Part shown: in pieces, positions 1-7,278 of the stretch
Layout: every line of letters begins with the position of its first letter
How positions within the stretch are numbered: position 1 is the stretch's first letter
Origin: Methylobacillus sp.
GTDB lineage: Bacteria; Pseudomonadota; Gammaproteobacteria; Burkholderiales; Methylophilaceae
Assembly (NCBI GenBank): GCA_031285185.1
Contig: JAITWS010000017.1
Span: 1-37,917, forward strand
Length of the DNA: 37,917 nt
Direction of reading: 5' to 3'
Translations under genes and position numbers: made by a program
The notes under the pieces: model-generated
Database searches by the model: none
Seen by the model: the letters and a program-made list of their open reading frames with translations, nothing else
Told to the model about the DNA's origin: nothing

Positions 1-56
1 TCTAACGCCTGAATTAACCGGCGGCGAAGCCGTCCGGGTTGAATGAAATGTTAGAC
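1..56 (+). other. Integron attC-like recombination site (left end clipped)
   Basis: The site opens with TCTAAC, which would be RYYYAAC if the base before the window is a purine, and closes with GTTAGAC (50-56), matching GTTRRRY. Between them an inner stem CCGGCGGC (18-25) / GCCGTCCGG (29-37) pairs around GAA with one unpaired base, and outer arms AATTAA / TTGAAT are partly complementary. An imperfect hairpin with an extrahelical base between complementary core boxes is the hallmark of attC (59-base element) sites. No integrase is in the window, so this would be the edge of a cassette array whose remainder lies to the left. The assignment rests on structure only. Confidence 0.6.
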
Positions 57-257
57 ACTTATGAGAAGCGCCCAACCTAAAACGGTAATTAAAGCACAGA
101 ACCAACCGCCAGGGAAAACTTTGCTGACGGAGAGCGCACACCAAAACGCTTGCAGGCGAAGCCCGGCGCAAACGCTTGAACCCGGACAACGCCAAAACGG
201 TTGCAACGGCAAGAACGGGCGAAATAAACATGGCGCAAAACGAAACTGCGGATGAGT
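57..257 (+). other. Possible degenerate gene cassette
   Basis: The stretch after the attC-like site has one short open frame (61-255, 64 codons). The product would be rich in Gln, Asn, Lys and Arg, with no recognisable domain, signal peptide or credible ribosome-binding site. If 1-56 is attC, this would be the body of an integron cassette, and such cassettes often carry unknown or dead genes. I do not call it a protein-coding gene. Confidence 0.25.
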
Positions 258-307
258 GCCTAACTATAAGTTAGACGACGACTCTAAAAACAGAAATGTC
301 GTCTAAC
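258..307. repeat. Inverted repeat with integron core-box-like ends
   Basis: GTTAGACGAC (270-279) and GTCGTCTAAC (298-307) form a perfect 10-bp inverted repeat around an 18-nt AT-rich loop. GCCTAAC (258-264) lies just upstream. GCCTAAC and GTCTAAC fit RYYYAAC, and GTTAGAC fits GTTRRRY, but their spacing is not that of a standard attC. It may be a degenerate or rearranged attC at the end of the array. A T-run typical of a terminator is absent. Confidence 0.4.
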
Positions 308-496
308 TTGCCACCCCTGTCAATCCTATCAAGGTAAACATCTGACTTCCCCATTTAGACAAACCTAAAATCTGGCAGATGGAAAGCAAACCGCCAAAGC
401 TGTTGGATCAGTTTCACGAAAGATTCGAGTGCGGCGTTTCATTTAAACCCGCCAACACAACGCAGCCCTCACCGATTCAGCTAAAATCCCATCCAG
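308..496. other. Upstream region of pbpC, nothing recognised
   Basis: This 189-bp non-coding stretch lies between the integron-like repeats and pbpC. I see no convincing promoter, operator or small gene. The pbpC reading frame has an in-frame stop (TAA at 482-484) just upstream of its ATG, so the gene cannot extend into this stretch. Confidence 0.3.
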
Positions 497-2815
497 ATGA
501 TTCTCCGATTAAAAATATCCGCCACGTGGCGTCGTCGCATTGTGATCGGCGCGCTTGTTTTCGCCGTGGCGCTGCTCGCTCTTCGGCTCTGGCCGCATCC
601 GCCGCTTTCTTCTTTCGCGCCCTCTTCCACCGCCGTGCTGGCTGCGGACAATTCTTTGTTGCGACTCACGCTCGCGCAGGATGAGCAGTATCGTTTGTGG
701 ACGCCGTTGGAGAAAATTTCGCCGCGTTTGGTGGATGCGGTGTTGTTGCAGGAGGATCAGTGGTTTTACTGGCATCCCGGGGTGAATCTGCCGTCGTTGT
801 TGCGTGGCGCGTGGGAGACTTATGCGGGCGGGAATCGGCAGGGCGGTTCGACGTTGACGATGCAGTTGGCGCGATTGATGTATGGTTTGAACACGCGCAC
901 GCCGCTCGGCAAACTGCGGCAGATCGCTTATGCGCTGTGGCTGGAGGCGCGTTACAGCAAGCACGATATTCTGGAGGCGTATCTCAATCTCGCGCCGTAT
1001 GGCGGCAACATTCAGGGCGTGGGTGCTTCGAGTTTAATTTATTTCGGCAAGACGCCGGATCGCCTGACGCTGCCGGAGGCGTTGACGCTGGCGGTGTTGC
1101 CGCAGCGCCCGAATCACACTGATCCGAAACCGGCGCGTGATCGTTTGTTTGCGCGTTGGCAGGAACATCACGCCGTCACGCAGAGCGAGCAACGGTTGAT
1201 AACCCTGCCGTTGCCCATGCGCGGCATCGCCCAACTGCCTTTTGCCGCGCCGCATTTCGCGGAGCGGGTTCTCGCCGATGCCGATGTGTCGCAGCGCACT
1301 TTGCACACGACGTTGCAGCCGCGTTTGCAATCCTTGCTGGAACGCCAGATTCAGCAGTACATCGTGCAGAATCGTCCGCGCGGCATCAAAAACGCCGTCG
1401 CCATGTTGGTGGATACGCGCGATCAATCCGTGGTCGCGCTGGTCGGCTCGGCGGATTATCACAATGAAGCGATAGCCGGTCAGGTCAACGGAACGCTTGC
1501 GAAACGCTCGCCCGGCTCCACGCTGAAACCCTTTATTTACGCGCTGGCGTTCGATCAGGGCGTGATTCATCCGCAGTCCATCCTCAAGGACGCGCCCACC
1601 GCGTTCGGTCCGTTTCAGCCGGAGAATTTCGACGGACGTTTTGTCGGGCCGATTTCGGCGCACGATGCACTCATCCGCAGCCGCAACATTCCGGCGGTGT
1701 ATGTCGCGAGCAAATTACGCAATCCCAATCTGTATGCCTTCCTCAAAACCGCCGGAATTTCGCGGCTGCAATCAGAGCAGCATTACGGTCTTGCGCTGGT
1801 ACTCGGCGGCGGCGAGGTGACGATGGAAGAACTCGCGACGCTTTACACCATGCTCGCCAACCAAGGCACACTGCGTCCGCTGCATACATTGACTGATGCG
1901 CCGCCGGGCGACAGTATGCAAATGTTGAGTCCCGAAGCGAGTTTCATGGCGCTCAATATTCTGCGCGACAATCCGCGTCCCGATGGCGTGACAATGGCGC
2001 GCGGCAGTCGTTGGGATGTGGCGTGGAAAACCGGAACCTCGTGGGGATTCCGCGATGCGTGGACGGCGGGTGTGGTCGGTCCTTATGCGCTGGTGGTGTG
2101 GGTCGGCAATTTCGACGGTTCATCCAACCCCGCTTTCGTCGGCATCGAAACCGCCGCGCCCTTGTTTTTTCGCATCGCGGATGCGCTGCCGATCACGCTG
2201 CCGCAGGAACGTCAGCCGCTGCGATTGCCGCCGCGATCACTCAAGAAAGTCGCCGTATGCGCGGCCAGCGGCGATCTGCCAAATGCGTGGTGTCCGCAAA
2301 CCGTCGAGACCTGGTTTATCCCCGGCAAATCGCCGATTCGCGTGAGCACTTTGCATCGTCCCGTGATCGTGGATAACCGCACCGGACGCGCCGCGTGTCC
2401 ACCTTACGACCCCGCGACTACGCACACCGAAATCGCCGAATTTTGGCCGTCCGACATGATGCGTTTGTTCCGCGAAGCCGGAATGCCGCGCCGCGCGCCA
2501 CCCACCGCAAGCTGCCCCGGCGCGGGCATCCCCGATACCGACGCCGATGTGCCGCACATCACTTCGCCGCTGCTTTCAGTCGCCTACACACTGCGTTTAT
2601 CGCGCCCGCAAGAAACCCTCGCGCTGCAAGCCACCGCAGGCGCAGACGCGAAATCGCTCTATTGGTTCGCCGATAAAAATTACCTCGGCAACGTGCCCAG
2701 CACCGGCGGCGGCCTGCCGTGGCGACCGGAAACAGCGGGCTGGCACAGCTTGACAGTGGTGGATGACAAGGGACGAAGTGCTACGCGGGATGTGCGGGTG
2801 GAAATGGTGCCGTAA
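497..2815 (+). CDS. pbpC: Penicillin-binding protein 1C (class A, bifunctional)
   Basis: The 772-residue protein is a periplasmic peptidoglycan synthase anchored by one N-terminal membrane segment (about 15-33). The glycosyltransferase domain (about 50-215) has the catalytic EDQWFYWHPG (Glu86) and the GGSTLTMQLAR motif. The transpeptidase domain has the three penicillin-binding motifs in order: S341-T-L-K344, S395-R-N397 and K511-T-G513. A C-terminal domain (about 680-768) matches the BiPBP_C type found in PBP1C. Length and architecture are normal for PbpC. The ATG at 497 is the first possible start after an in-frame stop at 482. The usual partner, an alpha-2-macroglobulin-like gene (yfhM), is not next to it here. 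Its 3' part is partly duplicated at 4673-4870. Confidence 0.93.
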   Translation: MILRLKISATWRRRIVIGALVFAVALLALRLWPHPPLSSFAPSSTAVLAADNSLLRLTLAQDEQYRLWTPLEKISPRLVDAVLLQEDQWFYWHPGVNLPSLLRGAWETYAGGNRQGGSTLTMQLARLMYGLNTRTPLGKLRQIAYALWLEARYSKHDILEAYLNLAPYGGNIQGVGASSLIYFGKTPDRLTLPEALTLAVLPQRPNHTDPKPARDRLFARWQEHHAVTQSEQRLITLPLPMRGIAQLPFAAPHFAERVLADADVSQRTLHTTLQPRLQSLLERQIQQYIVQNRPRGIKNAVAMLVDTRDQSVVALVGSADYHNEAIAGQVNGTLAKRSPGSTLKPFIYALAFDQGVIHPQSILKDAPTAFGPFQPENFDGRFVGPISAHDALIRSRNIPAVYVASKLRNPNLYAFLKTAGISRLQSEQHYGLALVLGGGEVTMEELATLYTMLANQGTLRPLHTLTDAPPGDSMQMLSPEASFMALNILRDNPRPDGVTMARGSRWDVAWKTGTSWGFRDAWTAGVVGPYALVVWVGNFDGSSNPAFVGIETAAPLFFRIADALPITLPQERQPLRLPPRSLKKVAVCAASGDLPNAWCPQTVETWFIPGKSPIRVSTLHRPVIVDNRTGRAACPPYDPATTHTEIAEFWPSDMMRLFREAGMPRRAPPTASCPGAGIPDTDADVPHITSPLLSVAYTLRLSRPQETLALQATAGADAKSLYWFADKNYLGNVPSTGGGLPWRPETAGWHSLTVVDDKGRSATRDVRVEMVP
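2786..2815 (+). repeat. pbpC 3'-end direct repeat, copy 1
   Basis: The last 30 bp of pbpC, including its stop codon, recur at 4841-4870 with two differences (A/G in GAAAT versus GAGAT, and TAA versus TGA). The two copies bracket the HNH / MvaI-like block like the direct repeats of an island inserted at a gene's 3' end. Confidence 0.7.
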
Positions 2816-2857
2816 GAAGATTCACCTTATTGATCTGTTTGCAGATATACAAACGAC

Positions 2858-2887
2858 TTGCGGACATAACAGTTGTACCGATAATAA
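2858..2887 (+). promoter_or_regulatory. Candidate promoter of the HNH gene
   Basis: TTGCGG (2858-2863) and TAATAA (2882-2887) are 18 bp apart, about 50 bp before the preferred ATG at 2938. Sigma-70-like promoters occur by chance in AT-rich DNA, so support is weak. Confidence 0.25.
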
Positions 2888-2937
2888 AAGAAGTTGCAAA
2901 ATATGTGGTCGCAAAACCATTTGAATTGAGTCAGCCT

Positions 2938-3735
2938 ATGAAAGTTGTCCAACTACACGAAAGCGCGTTTGCCCCAAAAGGGAATTGGACGCGAGCGCAA
3001 ACGATTCTTGCTTTTCACTTTTATTGCCAGACCCAATTTGGACAATTGCACTCGAGGAATAGAAAAATTATCGAGCTTGCGGCCGTGATTGGACGTACAC
3101 CGAGCGCACTGGCAATGAAATGCGTGAATATTGCCAGCCTTGATCCTGCAATCCGAGAAAGTGGGCGAACGGGCTTGAGCAATGCCTCTGTGCTGGATAG
3201 GGAAATTTGGGAGGAATTTCACGGCAATTGGGAAGGCTTAGTTGAACAAGCCGAAGCATTGCTTCAACGCGTTGGATTGTCACAACTCTCTCAAGCGAAT
3301 GATGATGAGCTTAATGATATGGATTTTACTGGAGAGATGCGCGTTGTTTTAGTAAAGCGGCGCATCAAACAAGACTTTTTTCGTCGCTCGGTATTGAGTA
3401 GTTACAGTGGGAAGTGTTGCATTTCCGGCGTGAGCGATAGTCGATTCCTTGTTGCCAGTCACATTGTGGCATGGAAGGATGATGTGACGATTCGACTGAA
3501 TCCGGCCAATGGCCTTTGTCTTTCCGTCATTCACGATAAGGCGTTCGATAAGAATTTATTTTCCTTAACTGATGACCATAGAATTATTCTGTCCAAGCAA
3601 CTACAAGAGACAAATGATCAATTTCTTCGTGATGTATTCTGGAAGCTGAACGATACAACGATTGAGCTGCCGGAGAAATTTGTACCAGAGCCTGAATTTT
3701 TGGCACGTCACCGAAAGAAAATGCTGGCTAATTGA
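2938..3735 (+). CDS. HNH endonuclease family protein
   Basis: The 265-residue protein belongs to a common family of stand-alone HNH nucleases. The N-terminal part (about 10-85) has the family pattern NWTRAQTILAFHFYC, then an LHSRN segment and a GRTPSALAMK segment. The C-terminal part (about 150-230) is an HNH_2-type nuclease fold with ASHIVAW, then NGLCL, then HDKAFDKNLF, supplying the His-Asn-His residues. The family is annotated as putative restriction-type or DNA-repair nuclease; its target is unknown. The frame stays open to a TTG at 2830, but family similarity begins near the ATG at 2938, which I prefer. Base composition is clearly more AT-rich than the neighbours, suggesting transfer. 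Confidence 0.8.
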   Translation: MKVVQLHESAFAPKGNWTRAQTILAFHFYCQTQFGQLHSRNRKIIELAAVIGRTPSALAMKCVNIASLDPAIRESGRTGLSNASVLDREIWEEFHGNWEGLVEQAEALLQRVGLSQLSQANDDELNDMDFTGEMRVVLVKRRIKQDFFRRSVLSSYSGKCCISGVSDSRFLVASHIVAWKDDVTIRLNPANGLCLSVIHDKAFDKNLFSLTDDHRIILSKQLQETNDQFLRDVFWKLNDTTIELPEKFVPEPEFLARHRKKMLAN

Positions 3736-3748
3736 GGGTAGTAAAATT

Positions 3749-4042
3749 ATGAAAAATTGGGAAAAAGAACTGATTTCAGAAAATGATTTTTTTAATATCT
3801 GGGGGGCATATGTTAAAAACAATGGAGATATGTTTTTCTTCGAAGATGTTAAGTTCCAGCCACCCAATTACGTGTGGACGATAATAGAGTGCGACTCTGA
3901 TTACGGCAGGTCAGCGCACTGGATAGCATCTCCGGGATTTCATATCGTGAATATCCTCGGATATGTAATGACTCAAAAGCCTTGGAACAACGATACGCCG
4001 GATGCATTTTACAGCTACGACGACTTTAACTTGAGGAGATAA
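3749..4042 (+). CDS. Hypothetical 97-residue protein in the HNH block
   Basis: I do not recognise this protein. It is short, acidic and aromatic-rich (many Trp, Phe and Tyr), with no signal peptide, membrane segment or known motif, and looks soluble. The ATG at 3749 follows a GAGGG ribosome-binding site and begins 13 bp after the HNH stop, so the two are probably co-transcribed. The frame is open upstream into the HNH gene, but that part overlaps coding sequence and lacks a better start. Its place beside a nuclease gene could suggest an accessory or protective partner, but that is guesswork. Confidence 0.55.
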   Translation: MKNWEKELISENDFFNIWGAYVKNNGDMFFFEDVKFQPPNYVWTIIECDSDYGRSAHWIASPGFHIVNILGYVMTQKPWNNDTPDAFYSYDDFNLRR

Positions 4043-4077
4043 AATATATAATCCGTGTACATGGCTTCAATTTATAG

Positions 4078-4662
4078 TGCCAGATATGCTCAGAACCAAA
4101 TTCCGGCCTTTATCAAAGTGAAGGAATTGATCGGTTTATCCGTTTCTATGGTTACCCTGATAAAAATGGCGTACCGGACAGACTCAATTTTGGCGGCATC
4201 CACAAAATCGGCATACGTCAGCCTCTGACAGGGTTGACTATGCACCTTTCGGGATATAGCTGCGGCAGTAAAAAAGCCGATGCTGATGGCAGCATTTTTC
4301 TGATCGACGACAAGCAGAATATTGCTGCAGAATGGAAGTTCACGAAAATTCTCGAGCACTGGAACAGAAAACATGCTCACGCAGCTTATGTACCCTATAC
4401 AGCCGAAAGCCCGGAAGGATACACCCGATACAATTACGCAGACCGTGTCTCGCTTGGTGAGGGAACGGACTTCACAAAGTTTCTCAATGCATTTTCTACC
4501 GGGGCAGCTTATTACGACCCCGGAATCAAACTTGTCGGTGCCAGCAAGCCGCATCCTGAAATAAAGCGTCGCAGCCAATTCCGAATGCACTTCAAAAACA
4601 TTGGCACGCTTTACGAAAAATGGGAAAACGTTGCCTTGTTTCCCGGTATGGAAACAGTATAG
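4078..4662 (+). pseudogene. MvaI/BcnI-like restriction endonuclease, N-terminally truncated
   Basis: An open frame of 194 codons begins right after an in-frame TAG (4075-4077), with no ATG, GTG or TTG before 4234. The translation is dense in motifs typical of the C-terminal part of MvaI/BcnI-family restriction enzymes: RFYGYPDKNG, RLNFGG, TGLTMHLSGY, HWNRKHAHAAYVPY, GTDFTKFL, YYDPGIKLVG and KRRSQFRMHF. Only 35 bp separate the frame from the preceding gene, so the N-terminal portion is missing and not merely frameshifted. Translation from the internal TTG/ATG (4234/4240) would give about 140 residues, unlikely to be active. No cognate methyltransferase is nearby. The family call is from memory of the motif pattern. 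Confidence 0.6.
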
Positions 4663-4672
4663 CCAACCCCAT

Positions 4673-4870
4673 GACTTCATTTTTCTGCATCGCGGACGCG
4701 CTGCCGATCACCTTGCCGCAGAAACGTCAGCCGTTGCGATCGCTCAAGAAAGTCGTCGTGTGCGCGGCCAGCGGCGATCTGCCGAATGCGTGGTGTCCAC
4801 AGACCGTCGAGACTAGGTTCATCTCCGGCAAATCGCCGAGCGGGATGTGCGGGTGGAGATGGTGCCGTGA
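4673..4870 (+). pseudogene. Degraded second copy of the pbpC 3' region
   Basis: Bases 4678-4838 match pbpC around 2167-2334. Over 53 aligned codons I count 17 mismatches (about 89% identity), 12 of them synonymous, plus an in-frame 12-bp deletion. At 4841 the sequence jumps to the last 30 bp of pbpC (2786-2815), so about 450 bp are missing. The excess of synonymous changes suggests the fragment diverged while part of a working gene and was broken later. It marks the far border of the HNH/MvaI-like insert. Confidence 0.8.
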
Positions 4871-4873
4871 TGC

Positions 4874-4956
4874 GTTCATCCCCGCGAAGGCGGGGATCCA
4901 GGATTTGATGCGCCACGGAAAAGCTTCTGGATCCCCGCTTTCGCGGGGATGAGCGG
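4874..4956. repeat. Paired palindromic intergenic repeat (REP-like)
   Basis: Two hairpins face each other: 4874-4901 (core TCCCCGCGAAGGCGGGGA) and 4927-4956 (core TCCCCGCTTTCGCGGGGA). The same unit recurs at 14821-14898, 18840-18869 and about 36233-36262. It lies just past the argG stop and could end transcription from that side. Confidence 0.75.
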
Positions 4957-4961
4957 AGATG

Positions 4962-6194
4962 TTACTTCTTCTTGCGATTCCGCAGATTTGCGGCGATACG
5001 CATACGCAGCGCGTTGAGTTTGATGAAGCCGCCTGCGTCTTTCTGGTCGTAAGCGCCCGCGTCATCCTCGAAGGTGGCGATGGTGGGGTCGAACAGCGAA
5101 TCGGTTTTGCTGTCGCGTCCGACGACGATAACGTTGCCTTTGTACAGCTTGACGCGCACGAAGCCATTGACGTTTTTCTGCGTGTGGTCAATCAGCGTTT
5201 GCAACGCGACGCGCTCGGGCGACCACCAGTAGCCGTTGTAAATCAGGCTTGCGTAGCGCGGCATGAGATCATCCTTCAAATGCGCGACTTCGCGATCCAG
5301 CGTGAGCGATTCAATCGCGCGATGCGCCTTGAGCATGATGGTTCCGCCCGGCGTTTCGTAGCAGCCGCGCGACTTCATGCCGACATAACGGTTTTCCACG
5401 AGGTCCAGACGGCCTATGCCGTGCTTGCCGCCGAGACGGTTGAGTTCGAGCAACAACTCATGCGGCGCGAGTTTTTTTCCGTTGAGCGCGACCGGGTCGC
5501 CGTTCACATATTCAATGTCCAGATATTCCGCGGCATCGGGCGCTTTTTCCGGGCTGACCGTCCAGCGCCACATGGATTCTTCGGCCTCCGCAGCGGGGTC
5601 TTCGAGATGGCGGCCTTCGTAGCTGATGTGCAGCAGATTGGCATCCATGGAATACGGGCTGCCGCCCTGCTTGTGTTTCATCTCAACCGGAATGCCGTGC
5701 TGCTCGGCATAGGCCAGCAATTTTTCGCGCGAGAGCAAATCCCACTCGCGCCACGGCGCGATGATTTTGACGTTGGGTTTGAGCGCGTATGCGCCGAGTT
5801 CAAAGCGCACCTGATCGTTGCCCTTGCCGGTTGCGCCATGCGCGATCGCGTCGGCGCCGGTGTGGTTGACGATTTCGATCAATCGCTTGGCGATGAGCGG
5901 GCGCGCGATGGATGTGCCGAGCAGATATTCGCCTTCATAAACGGTGTTGGCGCGGAACATGGGGAACACGAAATCGCGCACAAATTCTTCGCGCAAATCC
6001 TCGATGAAAATGTTTTCGGGCTTGATGCCGAATTTCAACGCCTTGGCGCGCGCGGGTTCCAGCTCCTCGTTCTGGCCGAGGTCGGCGGTGAAGGTCACGA
6101 CTTCGCATTGATAAGTGTCCTGCAACCACTTGAGGATCACCGAGGTATCCAATCCGCCGGAATAGGCCAGTACCGCTTTCTTTACTTCGCTCAT
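4962..6194 (-). CDS. argG: Argininosuccinate synthase
   Basis: The 410-residue cytosolic enzyme joins citrulline and aspartate with ATP to form argininosuccinate, the second-last step of arginine synthesis. The N-type ATP-pyrophosphatase motif AYSGGLDTS is at residues 10-18. Later segments such as [14 protein letters not shown] and [17 protein letters not shown] are characteristic of type 1 ArgG. Length is normal. The ATG at 6194 has AGGAAA about 8 nt upstream. The frame is open to about 6326, but that part is a palindromic repeat. It lies downstream of argD and argF on the same strand, separated by a 150-bp gap holding a repeat; argH is not in the window. Confidence 0.96.
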   Translation of the reverse strand: MSEVKKAVLAYSGGLDTSVILKWLQDTYQCEVVTFTADLGQNEELEPARAKALKFGIKPENIFIEDLREEFVRDFVFPMFRANTVYEGEYLLGTSIARPLIAKRLIEIVNHTGADAIAHGATGKGNDQVRFELGAYALKPNVKIIAPWREWDLLSREKLLAYAEQHGIPVEMKHKQGGSPYSMDANLLHISYEGRHLEDPAAEAEESMWRWTVSPEKAPDAAEYLDIEYVNGDPVALNGKKLAPHELLLELNRLGGKHGIGRLDLVENRYVGMKSRGCYETPGGTIMLKAHRAIESLTLDREVAHLKDDLMPRYASLIYNGYWWSPERVALQTLIDHTQKNVNGFVRVKLYKGNVIVVGRDSKTDSLFDPTIATFEDDAGAYDQKDAGGFIKLNALRMRIAANLRNRKKK

Positions 6195-6250
6195 TGCAAT
6201 TTTCCTGAATGTAATTTGGTTTCTCCCCTCTCCATTGATGGGGGATTTCA

Positions 6251-6335
6251 TAGGTTGGGTTGAGCATGGCGAAACCCAACATGCCATGTTTGCCGAAGCC
6301 GCAACGTTGGGCTTCGCTGCGCTCAACCCAACCTA
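6251..6335. repeat. GTAGGTTGGGTT-type inverted repeat between argF and argG
   Basis: Arms TAGGTTGGGTTGAGC (6251-6265) and GCTCAACCCAACCTA (6321-6335) are perfect 15-bp complements. The 55-bp interior also contains partly complementary segments (AACCCAAC / GTTGGGCT). A related copy is at 36024-36101. Such units are common intergenic repeats in environmental proteobacteria. Here it splits argF from argG and may weaken read-through. Confidence 0.75.
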
Positions 6336-6343
6336 CAGGTTTC

Positions 6344-7264
6344 TCAGTTTTCCACGCGCCCCAACAAAAGAAATTCCATCAACGCCTTTTGCGTGTGCAG
6401 CCGGTTTTCCGCCTCGTCCCACACCACGCTGTGCGCGCCGTCAATCACGTCCGTCATCACTTCCTCGCCACGATGCGCGGGCAGGCAGTGCATGAAAAGC
6501 GCGTCTTTGGCGGCGACTTTCATCATGTCCGCATCCACCTGCCAATCGGCGAAATCGCGGCGGCGTTCTTCGTTTTCGGCTTCAAAACCCATCGAAGTCC
6601 AGACATCGGTGGTCACGACATCCGCGCCGCGCGCGGCATCCATCGGGTCGGCAAATTCCTCGTAATGCGCGTCGCCGTAAAGTCCCGCGCGTTCCGGCTC
6701 AACTTCGTAACCCGGCGGCGTGGAAACGTGGACATTGAAATCCAGCACTTCCGCCGCTTGCAGCCAGGTGTTGCAGACATTGTTGGAATCGCCTATCCAC
6801 GCCACCGTCTTGCCCTGAATCGGGCCGCGATGTTCGATGAAGGTGTAAATGTCGGCGAGTATCTGGCAGGGATGATATTCGTTGGTGAGTCCGTTGATGA
6901 CCGGCACGCGCGAATTGGCGGCGAAGCGTTCGATGATGTCCTGCTCGAAGGTGCGTATCATCACCAGATCGCTCATGCGCGAGATCACCTGCGCCGCGTC
7001 TTCCACCGGTTCGCCGCGCCCAAGCTGCGAATCGCGCGTGTTGAGATAGATCGCCGCGCCGCCCAGTTGCTGCATCCCCGCCTCGAACGAAAGTCGCGTG
7101 CGCGTGCTGGCCTTTTCAAAAATCATCACCAGCGTGCGGTCGAACAGCGGATGATGCGTTTCGTAACGTTTGAATTTGTCCTTGATCCAGCGCGTGCGCT
7201 CGAACACATACTCAAGCTCCGCCCGGCTCAAATCATTGAATTGCAAAAAATGCTTGATCGCCAT
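6344..7264 (-). CDS. argF: Ornithine carbamoyltransferase
   Basis: The 306-residue enzyme transfers the carbamoyl group to ornithine, giving citrulline for ArgG. The carbamoyl-phosphate loop S53-T-R-T-R57 is present, followed by HPCQ, the DVWTSMG segment and the ornithine-side HCLPAHRGEE motif. Length is typical. The ATG at 7264 gives MAIKHFLQFNDLS, the usual start of the family; the longer open frame overlaps the end of argD and is not used. It begins 14 bp after the argD stop, so argD-argF are an operon. Confidence 0.96.
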   Translation of the reverse strand: MAIKHFLQFNDLSRAELEYVFERTRWIKDKFKRYETHHPLFDRTLVMIFEKASTRTRLSFEAGMQQLGGAAIYLNTRDSQLGRGEPVEDAAQVISRMSDLVMIRTFEQDIIERFAANSRVPVINGLTNEYHPCQILADIYTFIEHRGPIQGKTVAWIGDSNNVCNTWLQAAEVLDFNVHVSTPPGYEVEPERAGLYGDAHYEEFADPMDAARGADVVTTDVWTSMGFEAENEERRRDFADWQVDADMMKVAAKDALFMHCLPAHRGEEVMTDVIDGAHSVVWDEAENRLHTQKALMEFLLLGRVEN

Positions 7265-7278
7265 ATTAAACCGCCAGA

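Noticed and set aside
301..409. A further attC from GTCTAAC (301) to GTTGGAT (403)
   Set aside because: Box consensus is degenerate and the sequence between does not fold into complementary arms.
2830..2937. TTG start giving a 36-residue longer HNH protein
   Set aside because: The extra part resembles no homologue and overlaps the likely promoter; the ATG at 2938 fits the family.
4090..4680. 196-codon minus-strand frame opposite the MvaI-like fragment
   Set aside because: The plus strand carries the recognisable motif series; the antisense frame has none.
4620..4952. New gene starting in the MvaI-like region and running through the pbpC remnant
   Set aside because: Its middle is a pbpC fragment and its end is a REP-like repeat, so it is a chance read-through frame.
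4959..6263. Long open frame on the plus strand opposite argG (434 codons)
   Set aside because: It is antisense to a clear argG, has no domain or ribosome-binding site, and such frames follow from GC-rich codon use.
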